In this document: one piece after another, positions 1 to 6,211 of the stretch
Numbering within the stretch: position 1 is the first letter of the stretch
Layout: each line of letters starts with the position of its first letter
Program-made: the position numbers and the translations under genes
Assembly: GCA_025455225.1 (NCBI GenBank)
Contig: JALOMY010000149.1
Coordinates: 1 to 7,140 of the forward strand
Length of the DNA: 7,140 nucleotides
Direction: 5' to 3'
Source: Cyclobacteriaceae bacterium
GTDB lineage: Bacteria; Bacteroidota; Bacteroidia; Cytophagales; Cyclobacteriaceae
Notes under the pieces: model-generated
Seen by the model: only the letters and a program-made list of their open reading frames with translations
Told to the model about the DNA's origin: nothing
Databases searched by the model: none

Positions 1-341
1 GGTGAGTTCAAAGCCAGTTCAAACAGTCTCTCATAGGGCGCTAAAACCCGGTCGGCCAGTTTTTTCAATTCTGCATAATACGCCATGAACAACTTTTCAT
101 TATACACTTGCTTGACCTCACCCTCGTTGTATTTCTGAAAGTCGATCGAAACAGACACTTTTCCACGTTCCAGTTTTTCACTTAATAGATTTCGTAATTC
201 AATCTCTTTATCAGAAAAGTGCTTAGGAAGGCGCAACGATACGTCCAGGTATTTTGAATTCAGGCTTTTTACTTCAACGTTTATTTTAACCTGATTATCA
301 TCGTGAAGTACGTGGCCATAGCCGGTCATTGATTTTATCAT
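1..341 (-). CDS. yicC: YicC/YloC-family endoribonuclease, N-terminal part (cut by window edge)
   Basis: The reverse strand encodes an open frame of 113 codons from an ATG at 341 to the window edge, starting MIKSMTGYG. The SMTGYG motif at residues 4-9 is the hallmark of the YicC N-terminal domain. It is followed by the usual features of that domain: a VEVKSLNSKYLDVSLRLP segment (a conserved N-S-[KR] and leading-strand pattern near residues 22-39), an acidic/basic helix with ELRNLLSEKLERGKVSV, and a helical stretch. Family members are about 290 residues long, so roughly the last 60 percent, including the C-terminal DUF1732 domain, lies outside. E. coli YicC is an endoribonuclease acting on RNA in the cytoplasm; the exact role in Bacteroidota is not established. 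The gene lies 76 bases downstream of the outer-membrane protein gene on the same strand and has its own -7 box. In many bacteria gmk is the next gene, but that cannot be seen here. Confidence 0.9.
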   Translation of the reverse strand, partial: MIKSMTGYGHVLHDDNQVKINVEVKSLNSKYLDVSLRLPKHFSDKEIELRNLLSEKLERGKVSVSIDFQKYNEGEVKQVYNEKLFMAYYAELKKLADRVLAPYERLFELALNS

Positions 342-367
342 GGAACAGATAATAGAATGTGCTGCAT

Positions 368-375
368 CAAAGGTA
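368..375 (-). promoter_or_regulatory. Bacteroidota-type -7 box upstream of yicC
   Basis: Read on the reverse strand the bases are TACCTTTG, an exact match to the TAnnTTTG -7 consensus used by the primary sigma factor of Bacteroidota. It lies 26 bases before the yicC start codon, inside the 76-base gap after the outer-membrane protein gene, so a short 5' leader would result. No good TTG/TTTG -33 box is present 17-23 bases upstream, so the assignment rests on the -7 motif and its position. It suggests that yicC can be transcribed independently of the upstream genes. Confidence 0.45.
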
Positions 376-417
376 AGGCATACAGCTAATTAAATAAGGA
401 ACTAGTTTCTTGAATAA

Positions 418-3400
418 TCAGAAGTCGAAGCCCAGTGTAAACAAGAACTGGGGCTTTCCAACCTCGTAATTTTCAACCGGCCACGCCAGGTCAAATTTCA
501 TATAATACCCGAAAATTACCGTCCGCATACCAACGCCATAACTGTATAACCAGGGATTCAGGAAATTTTTAATGTCAATTTCAAACGGCCCGTTAATTAT
601 ACGATCGATTCTTACGCTGTTGCCTGAATCAAAGGGTGGTTTTCCCGACCAGCTGGTGCCGATGTCATAAAAGGCAATCAACTGCATGTTGCGGAAGAAG
701 TTGGATGATATCGGAGAATTACTGAATGCCCGGATAAGGGGTAACCTGAATTCGGCATTCATTAATAAAACGGTGTTTCCAAAAAGAGTGGAGTAGGGGA
801 AGCCGCGTAAATTGGTTGCAAATTCAGCGAAAAGAATATCCTGGTTTTCAAGGCGTGTCCCCAATGTATTTTCATTGCCTTCGCTGTCTCGACCACTGTA
901 ATTTGTTTTATTAAAGGCCCAGTTATCCATGCCGCCCAATAAATATTGTTTGGGTGAACGGCCAAAGAAGGATCCACCAAAACCTCTTACGGCAAAGACT
1001 ATCTCACGGTAAATTTTCTGATAATGACGAATGTCCAGGGAAACCTGACTAAAGCTATTGTCGGCATTGTTGATACCCTGGTAGTGATTGAAAATCAATT
1101 TGCCGCGGGTTCCTTCAATAAGGTTTAAACCGGTTGATACGGAATTATCATAAACCAATTCTGTTTTAATACCAGCATAAAAATTATTAACCGGAGTTTC
1201 AGATGGTGGGTTAATCGGGAAGGAAGAAGTGCCCTGGTTAACCGAACGGGCAAACAAACCAAAGGGTTTGATTGCGACCCGCAGGCGATCTGTAATCGGG
1301 AAGGCAGCGCCCAGTTCCAGTTTATCGGAAGTATAATGATAAATGTTTCCATCGCTATACGGTTCCCAGCGAATGCCCTTTCTGTCAAATCGGGCACTGA
1401 AATCAATGAAGTGAGGCAGGTACTGGAATTCAGCATAAACATCACCGTTCCGCAGATCGATTGAAGACATTAAGCCTCCATAGAACCGGTAGTTTTCCAG
1501 CATATCATTCATCTGGGTTTCCAGCAGGAATCCAAGACCACGCAAGGGGTCAATAACAAACGATGTCACCAGGCTGTTGGCTGTGAACTTGGATTCGTAA
1601 GGGAAGGGTCCCAGAATGCGGCTCTTATCCCGGGCTTTCATATACCGGTTCAGAAATGATTCTGCCGGTTGTTCTTTTCTTACAACCTCGTCTTCAAAGA
1701 CGTAATCATCTGTATTGATAACCTTCCCTTTGTTTACTTTGGTGGTATCTGCGTTAACAACGGTATCGCTTTTAATTGTAATGGTATCGGGAGTGACCTG
1801 AAGTGTGTCCACTTTAACTTTTATAGTATCTTTTTCTCCCTGGGCTTCCTTTAAACGTGCATTGATCAGGTCCTTAATGCTCATAGGCCTGTCTTCTTCC
1901 TGGCGTCTTCGTTCCTGGATGAATCTTGCCTGCTGAAGTTCTTTTCTCCGGGTAGCAGGTGTGAAGGTGCTTTTGTTAAGGTTGTAATTCCGGTCAATGA
2001 AGATGTCATCACGCAAGCGATGCTTCATGGTAAACACAAGCGTGTTTTGATTGAAATTAAAGTCGTAGTCCCTTACACTGGAAGCAAAATTTGAAACCTG
2101 TGTATAGATTCCGGTTGAACGATCGTATTTGAAAATGTTAACAATGCCCCGTTGATCACTGAGGTAATAATAAATGTCATCATTTAAGGCCAGTGGTGCA
2201 TAATCCTTGCTCAATGTATTTGTAATACGGGGAACAACCACGTTTGTAGTATCGAGATCAAATACGAAGAGATTAAAGTTATCGGTTAGGTCGCCAAGCG
2301 ATGCTTTTCTGGCTACAGTCAATGTGTCGTTCACACGGTTTGAGCTGAATACAATGCGATTGGTTCCCGGAATAAAGGAAGGATCGAGATCATCGTAAAT
2401 ATCGTTGGTAAGCCTGCGTACTCGGTCTCTGCGGGTACTGATCAGAAACAGATCGTTCTGTCCTTCAAAATCAGCGCTGATAATTACCAGCCTTCCATTA
2501 CTTGAAAAGTTTATGCTTCGCACGTTGTTGAAACGATCGAGCTCGCGGGGCAACTTTGTTTTGGTAGCCAGATCGTACAACCAGAAAGTGTACTCGCCCC
2601 GTTTAACCCCGATTACGCCCAGTGTCGAAGCATCAGACCAGCTGATGATTGGCAACCGATAATCTACCCGTTGCCCAATTACCCGCGTGCCCCCGGTAAG
2701 AATTACGGTTTCTTTTTTAGTGCCCAGTTCACGCACTTTTACGGTATAGTGTCCGCGGTCATTTTCGGCATACGCCAGGTAGCGGCCATCAGGACTTATT
2801 TTGATTGTGGTGAATTCTGTGGTCAGGTTGTGTCGGGGTGTAAACTTGAGCGAGTCTTCAGGCCTAGTATAAGTACGGCTAACCATGGTTTCCATTTGCC
2901 GGTAATATTCCTGCCATTCGGTCAATAACTGATTAAAATTAACTCCGAGGGTTATCAGAATACTTTTTTCTTCATTGCGGGTTACTCGGGTATAATTGAG
3001 AATATTTGATACACTGCTTTTACCATAACGCTCGGCAATGTAATTCCAAACTGATTGTCCGACTAAGGCAGCTTCTTTTCCGGAAAATTTAATTATACGT
3101 TTAACACTCCGGGTGTTGATTATTTGCCGGATGTAGTCATCCATTTCTGAATCCCATCCTTTGGCAACATAGAGTGAAGCTCCGCTCACAAACCACTCGG
3201 GAAGATTCATCAATAAAGAGCTTTGGAAAATATCCTTCAAATTTCCGCCATACATCATTTCATTTAGCAGCAAATCGGAAATTTTGAAGAGGAGTTCTTC
3301 TTTCAATTCCTGGGCTGTACCCTGGTGGGCAACTTCAACAAAGGGTTTTACAAATTCCGTTTCCCCACCAATATTATAATACGTATGATTCAGCCCCATA

Positions 3401-3714
3401 TTACTTTGGCGCAAATCGGCCATAGAATTATAGAGGAATACTTTAGTCTTGAAGTAAGGCGGGTATCCGATCAGGTCCGTAATCCGGTCAAATTCAAGCT
3501 CAAGAAATTGAAGGGCCTCAGTTGCAATTTCCTTACGGGCATCATAATAATAGATGTCAAAGTTTTCACCGCTAAGGTATTGCCAGTCAAATATGCGGTA
3601 CTGTTGCCGGTTTTTGCCGAAAACTTCACGTGCTTGCTGAGCATTACCCTGTTCAGACAGGGCACATAAGAATAGTACAAATAAAAGAGAGGCTTGTATT
3701 CTGGGAGATCTCAC
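418..3714 (-). CDS. Secreted TolB-like propeller / Omp85-like barrel outer-membrane protein with degenerate gluzincin domain
   Basis: This 1098-residue protein starts with a type I signal peptide (basic RSPR, hydrophobic core 8-20, probable cleavage after GNA at residue 25). Residues about 35-285 resemble the N-terminal peptidase-MA-like (gluzincin) domain of many Bacteroidota proteins, with LPEWFVSGASLY at 171-182, but the metal-binding HExxH and the later Glu are absent. Residues about 296-575 contain six TolB/PD40-type blades, e.g. ISPDGRYLAYAEND (306-319) and DPSFIPGTNRIVFSSNR (444-460). A charged helix and a DT-rich heptad linker follow (590-690). Residues about 700-1098 form a predicted beta-barrel with the Omp85 L6 motif RGF (970-972), the F-x-D-x-G strand motif FYDIG (1015-1019), and a terminal aromatic residue, as in BamA-type barrels. 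No POTRA domains are visible. It is placed in the outer membrane; its substrate or partner is unknown. It lies 13 bases after the FAD oxidoreductase gene and is probably cotranscribed. Databases tend to label such proteins as TolB-like translocation proteins, which is not proof of function. Confidence 0.85.
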   Translation of the reverse strand: MRSPRIQASLLFVLFLCALSEQGNAQQAREVFGKNRQQYRIFDWQYLSGENFDIYYYDARKEIATEALQFLELEFDRITDLIGYPPYFKTKVFLYNSMADLRQSNMGLNHTYYNIGGETEFVKPFVEVAHQGTAQELKEELLFKISDLLLNEMMYGGNLKDIFQSSLLMNLPEWFVSGASLYVAKGWDSEMDDYIRQIINTRSVKRIIKFSGKEAALVGQSVWNYIAERYGKSSVSNILNYTRVTRNEEKSILITLGVNFNQLLTEWQEYYRQMETMVSRTYTRPEDSLKFTPRHNLTTEFTTIKISPDGRYLAYAENDRGHYTVKVRELGTKKETVILTGGTRVIGQRVDYRLPIISWSDASTLGVIGVKRGEYTFWLYDLATKTKLPRELDRFNNVRSINFSSNGRLVIISADFEGQNDLFLISTRRDRVRRLTNDIYDDLDPSFIPGTNRIVFSSNRVNDTLTVARKASLGDLTDNFNLFVFDLDTTNVVVPRITNTLSKDYAPLALNDDIYYYLSDQRGIVNIFKYDRSTGIYTQVSNFASSVRDYDFNFNQNTLVFTMKHRLRDDIFIDRNYNLNKSTFTPATRRKELQQARFIQERRRQEEDRPMSIKDLINARLKEAQGEKDTIKVKVDTLQVTPDTITIKSDTVVNADTTKVNKGKVINTDDYVFEDEVVRKEQPAESFLNRYMKARDKSRILGPFPYESKFTANSLVTSFVIDPLRGLGFLLETQMNDMLENYRFYGGLMSSIDLRNGDVYAEFQYLPHFIDFSARFDRKGIRWEPYSDGNIYHYTSDKLELGAAFPITDRLRVAIKPFGLFARSVNQGTSSFPINPPSETPVNNFYAGIKTELVYDNSVSTGLNLIEGTRGKLIFNHYQGINNADNSFSQVSLDIRHYQKIYREIVFAVRGFGGSFFGRSPKQYLLGGMDNWAFNKTNYSGRDSEGNENTLGTRLENQDILFAEFATNLRGFPYSTLFGNTVLLMNAEFRLPLIRAFSNSPISSNFFRNMQLIAFYDIGTSWSGKPPFDSGNSVRIDRIINGPFEIDIKNFLNPWLYSYGVGMRTVIFGYYMKFDLAWPVENYEVGKPQFLFTLGFDF
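1729..1830 (-). repeat. DT heptad repeat in the linker of the propeller-barrel protein
   Basis: Residues 629-662 of the propeller-barrel protein contain the dipeptide Asp-Thr at positions 629, 636, 643, 650 and 656, that is with a period of 7, 7, 7 and 6 residues. Each unit has the form DT followed by alternating hydrophobic and polar residues (DTIKVKV, DTLQVTP, DTITIKS, DTVVNA, DTTKVNK). The DNA copies differ in codon choice (gatact, gacaca, gatacc), so the periodicity is at the protein level and is old rather than a recent tandem duplication. It lies between the propeller and the barrel and is probably an extended periplasmic spacer. Confidence 0.8.
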
Positions 3715-3727
3715 AACTTCTTACTTT

Positions 3728-4792
3728 CTAAGCTGATTTCCAATATAATGAATAATAACGACTGAGGGCTACCTCATTGTTTATGGGAAGCCGTTTTTCC
3801 ATCCAAAGGGTTAAAATGTTCGAAAAGTACGGTGCCAGGCTAACCCCCTTGGTTCCTAAACCATTAAAAACGATTAACTGTTCAATTTCCGGATGTGGAC
3901 CTAAAATCGGCCTGCGGTCGGGTGTGGTGGGCCTGAAGCCCCACGTCTGATTAATTATTGTATAGGGGAATGAAATGAGCTGATCCAATTTCTCAGTCAA
4001 TTCCTTTTTGCCTTCGGTTGTAATGCCTTCCGATTGATCCTGCTTGGAATAGGTTGCGCCAACTTTCCAGATATCCGGCACAAGATACACTCCGCGATTA
4101 TAAATGACATTCAGTTTTGTGGAACATGCAATATGCAAGGTTTCACCCTTCAATGGCTTAATCGGTAACCACGAGAAAAATTGGCTTTGACTTATCTTTT
4201 CTCCGGTACAATAGATTATTGAAGAGGCCTCTGCATTTTTATAATAAACGCGGTTGTCTTTAAAAGTTAGTTTCGTTTCATCAAGATTTTCTTCTTGCCG
4301 TGCATTCAGCTTTGCCAGGTAATTACGTACCGACTGGCAAAACACCTGGGTGTTCAAGTATCCACAATGTTTAAGCAACAATCCTCCATATGGATTCTTT
4401 ACCTGATCGGTGTCAATTGGCCGCATAAGGATCCGGTCGATAAAGAATTCGAATTCAGGATCTGCACTTTTACCCATCCATTCGTTCTGCTCTTCGATGG
4501 TATGAAACGGACGATACACCGGCATGGTATAGTAAAACCGGGAGCCCGTGATTTCTTCTGCCCGCTGATAGAATTTGTTCAGGTAAGGAAATAAGGAATT
4601 GGCCAGCCAGGTTTTACCCATTATTTTACCTGTTATCGGGTTGAATAATCCGGCCGCTACCTGGGTTGCCGAATTTGAATCGGGCTGATCAATTACAATA
4701 AATTTCTTCTTCTGTTGAATCAATTGTAATGCCAGGCAGGAACCTGCCAGTCCCTGTCCAACAATTATATAATCAACAATCTGTTTAGACAT
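3728..4792 (-). CDS. DAO-family FAD-dependent oxidoreductase
   Basis: This 354-residue cytoplasmic flavoprotein belongs to the D-amino-acid-oxidase / glycine-oxidase (ThiO, MnmC-C-like) superfamily. The N-terminus has the dinucleotide-binding Rossmann motif G12-x-G14-x-x-G17 and an acidic D35 at the end of strand 2. The AAGLFNPITGK segment at 46-56 is the flavin-contacting loop typical of this family. Near the C-terminus WGFRPTTPDRRP (284-295) and GLGTKG (311-316) close the FAD site. It should oxidise an amine or amino-acid-like substrate, but the substrate cannot be told from the sequence and ThiO or MnmC activity should not be assumed. The start chosen is the ATG at 4792, which directly precedes the Rossmann fold. 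An in-frame ATG at 4825 would add 11 residues (MYLFCNRVDFR) that are not conserved in this family and would start inside the putative promoter. The gene is the first of the leftward unit, 13 bases before the outer-membrane protein gene. Confidence 0.85.
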   Translation of the reverse strand: MSKQIVDYIIVGQGLAGSCLALQLIQQKKKFIVIDQPDSNSATQVAAGLFNPITGKIMGKTWLANSLFPYLNKFYQRAEEITGSRFYYTMPVYRPFHTIEEQNEWMGKSADPEFEFFIDRILMRPIDTDQVKNPYGGLLLKHCGYLNTQVFCQSVRNYLAKLNARQEENLDETKLTFKDNRVYYKNAEASSIIYCTGEKISQSQFFSWLPIKPLKGETLHIACSTKLNVIYNRGVYLVPDIWKVGATYSKQDQSEGITTEGKKELTEKLDQLISFPYTIINQTWGFRPTTPDRRPILGPHPEIEQLIVFNGLGTKGVSLAPYFSNILTLWMEKRLPINNEVALSRYYSLYWKSA

Positions 4793-4822
4793 CCTAAAAT
4801 CAACCCGATTGCAAAACAAATA

Positions 4823-4843
4823 CAAAATTCCGGATTAATTTTG
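4823..4843. repeat. 7-bp inverted repeat spanning two back-to-back -7 candidates
   Basis: The arms CAAAATT (4823-4829) and AATTTTG (4837-4843) are exact reverse complements separated by 7 bases. The right arm is part of the rightward -7 box TAATTTTG. The left arm read on the reverse strand gives GAATTTTG (4830-4823), one mismatch from the TAnnTTTG consensus, and could be the leftward -7 box with a leader of about 20-25 bases to the FAD gene start at 4792. The element may instead be an operator for a dimeric regulator; nothing in the sequence decides between these. Confidence 0.5.
4836..4843 (+). promoter_or_regulatory. -7 box of the MBL-pssA-porU operon
   Basis: TAATTTTG matches the Bacteroidota -7 consensus TAnnTTTG exactly and lies 17 bases before the start codon of the MBL-fold hydrolase. 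Transcription would begin roughly 5-10 bases before that ATG, giving a very short leader. This is the only good promoter candidate seen in front of the rightward genes, because pssA abuts the hydrolase gene and porU follows pssA after 25 bases without a promoter motif. Confidence 0.5.
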
Positions 4844-4860
4844 ATGATTGCTTATCGCAG

Positions 4861-5517
4861 ATGCTTTCAGTTAAAAGATTTGAATTTAATCCGTTTGAAG
4901 AGAATACCTATGTGGTGTATGATGATACACGGCAATGCATCATTATTGACCCGGGCTGTTCCGATCAGGAAGAAGAATCCGCACTGATGAGATTCATTTC
5001 TTCGAATGCGCTTCAGGTCGTCATGCTTATAAATACCCATTGTCATATCGATCATGTTCTTGGTAATGCTTTCATAAAAAATCAATACCATGTAAAACTA
5101 TGGATACACGAAAAGGAAGAACCACTATTGAAATCCGTTAAAGCTTATGCGCCTAATTATGGATTTTACAGGTATAACGAAGCCATTGCTGATGAATTTT
5201 TGAAAGAAGGCGACTTCGTGGAATTGGGGAATGATCGGTTGGAAGTACTTTTTGTGCCTGGCCATAGTCCGGGGCATATTGCTTTGTATCATAAGGAATC
5301 GAAAACAGTACTTGGGGGTGATGTGTTATTCCGGAGTAGCATTGGCCGAACAGATTTACCCGGTGGCGATTACGACACGCTGATCCGCAGTATCCATACA
5401 AAATTGTTCACTTTGCCGGATGATGTTACTGTATATTGCGGTCATGGCCCTGAAACAACCATTGGCTACGAAAAACGAACTAATCCCTTTTGTGCTCTGG
5501 ATACAAACATTGCTTAA
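4861..5517 (+). CDS. Glyoxalase-II-like MBL-fold metallo-hydrolase
   Basis: This 218-residue soluble protein has the full metallo-beta-lactamase fold signature. The metal ligands are H60-x-H62-x-D64-H65 in THCHIDH, H135 in GHSPGH, D154 in GGDVLF and H195 in CGHG. The N-terminal NPFEENTYVVYD segment and the GRTDLPGGD segment (162-170) are typical of the short glyoxalase-II-like (YcbL-like) group, which lacks the C-terminal glutathione-binding domain of true hydroxyacylglutathione hydrolases. It is therefore a binuclear metal-dependent hydrolase, probably of a thioester or related ester; the natural substrate is unknown. The start codon at 4861 fits the family N-terminus and lies just after a -7 box. 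Its stop codon is directly followed by the pssA start codon, so the two are translationally linked. All catalytic residues are intact and the length is normal for the group. Confidence 0.9.
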   Translation: MLSVKRFEFNPFEENTYVVYDDTRQCIIIDPGCSDQEEESALMRFISSNALQVVMLINTHCHIDHVLGNAFIKNQYHVKLWIHEKEEPLLKSVKAYAPNYGFYRYNEAIADEFLKEGDFVELGNDRLEVLFVPGHSPGHIALYHKESKTVLGGDVLFRSSIGRTDLPGGDYDTLIRSIHTKLFTLPDDVTVYCGHGPETTIGYEKRTNPFCALDTNIA

Positions 5518-6186
5518 ATGATCCGGCATATTCCAAATACGCTTACTTCATTGAATCTGCTTAGCGGAGCAATTGGTATTGTAGCTGTGTTTGAGGGTTG
5601 GGCAGCACCGGCAGCGTACTTTGTATGGATTGCCTGTGTCTTTGATTTTTTTGATGGATTTACTGCGCGGGCTTTAAAGGTAAGTTCACCGATAGGCAAA
5701 GAATTGGATTCACTGGCAGATGTAATCAGTTTTGGCATGTTGCCAGCTGTAGTCATGTATTCCATGATGAAACCGGTAGTAGATGATTACTATTCTTTTC
5801 TTGCTTTCTCAATAGTTGTGTTCTCAGCTATTCGTCTGGCCGTTTTTAATGTAGATGAAACTCAGCGTGAATCATTCCGTGGATTACCTACGCCTGCCAA
5901 CGCTTTGCTGATAACTGCATTACCGTTGCAATCGGGTTGGATGGCTGATATTCTCTCCAACAGTTGGGTATTGGTTATTATTATACTAGTCAGTTCCTGG
6001 TTATTGGTTTCACCCATTGAACTTTTTGCCCTGAAATTCAAAAACTATTCGTGGAAGGATAATAAAACACGGTACCTTTTTCTTTTAATAACCTTATTAG
6101 TATTGGCATTTTTTCAGGCTCAGGCATTGCCGCTGGTCATACTGATTTATATTGGTTTGTCGTTAGTTCAGAAAGCGTTTAATTAA
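5518..6186 (+). CDS. pssA: CDP-diacylglycerol--serine O-phosphatidyltransferase (phosphatidylserine synthase)
   Basis: This 222-residue integral membrane enzyme transfers the phosphatidyl group from CDP-diacylglycerol to L-serine, giving phosphatidylserine, the precursor of phosphatidylethanolamine. The complete CDP-alcohol phosphotransferase motif is present: D43-x2-D46-G47-x2-A50-R51-x8-G60-x3-D64-x3-D68. SFGMLPA (71-77), RLAVFN (106-111) and GLPTPANA (122-129) are the accompanying segments that point to the serine-specific subfamily rather than PgsA. About six hydrophobic helices are visible (for example near 12-42, 74-84, 94-110, 150-170, 186-200 and 203-217). The ATG at 5518 follows the TAA of the hydrolase gene without any gap, which suggests translational coupling, and no other start is plausible. 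The porU start lies 25 bases downstream of its stop. The matching decarboxylase gene (psd) is not in the window. Length and residues look normal. Confidence 0.93.
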   Translation: MIRHIPNTLTSLNLLSGAIGIVAVFEGWAAPAAYFVWIACVFDFFDGFTARALKVSSPIGKELDSLADVISFGMLPAVVMYSMMKPVVDDYYSFLAFSIVVFSAIRLAVFNVDETQRESFRGLPTPANALLITALPLQSGWMADILSNSWVLVIIILVSSWLLVSPIELFALKFKNYSWKDNKTRYLFLLITLLVLAFFQAQALPLVILIYIGLSLVQKAFN

Positions 6187-6211
6187 CCCGTTCAATACAC
6201 GTTACTAAGTT

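Larger units (their letters stand above)
4793..4860. promoter_or_regulatory. Divergent promoter region between the FAD gene and the MBL-pssA-porU unit
   Basis: The 68 bases between the two start codons must carry the promoters for both directions, since the genes are head to head. The rightward -7 box and an inverted repeat are described separately. A TTG at 4809-4811 could be a rightward -33 box, although its 24-base distance from the -7 box is slightly long. No strong ribosome binding site is seen in front of either start, as is usual in Bacteroidota. No riboswitch-like structure is evident in this short stretch. Confidence 0.6.

Noticed and set aside
398..409. Short palindrome ACTAGT in the gap before yicC considered as a terminator
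   Set aside because: The stem is only a few A/T-rich base pairs and is not followed by a U-run in the direction of transcription.
762..1445. Reverse-strand open frames of 72 and 106 codons inside the outer-membrane protein gene
   Set aside because: They lie in another frame of a clearly coding region with recognisable Omp85 motifs and have no domain features of their own.
1669..3669. Several forward-strand open frames of 61-114 codons opposite the outer-membrane protein gene
   Set aside because: They are antisense to conserved coding sequence, lack recognisable motifs and have no promoter motif; the 114-codon one at 3325-3669 is the longest but has no support either.
4295..4594. Forward-strand open frame of 99 codons opposite the FAD oxidoreductase gene
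   Set aside because: It is antisense to a well supported flavoprotein gene and shows no protein features.
4793..4825. Upstream in-frame ATG at 4825 for the FAD oxidoreductase
   Set aside because: The extra 11 residues precede the usual start of the Rossmann strand and the codon lies within the inverted repeat and promoter region; the ATG at 4792 fits the family.
4867..5765. Reverse-strand open frames opposite the MBL hydrolase and pssA genes
   Set aside because: Both forward genes have complete catalytic motifs; the reverse frames are compositional shadows.
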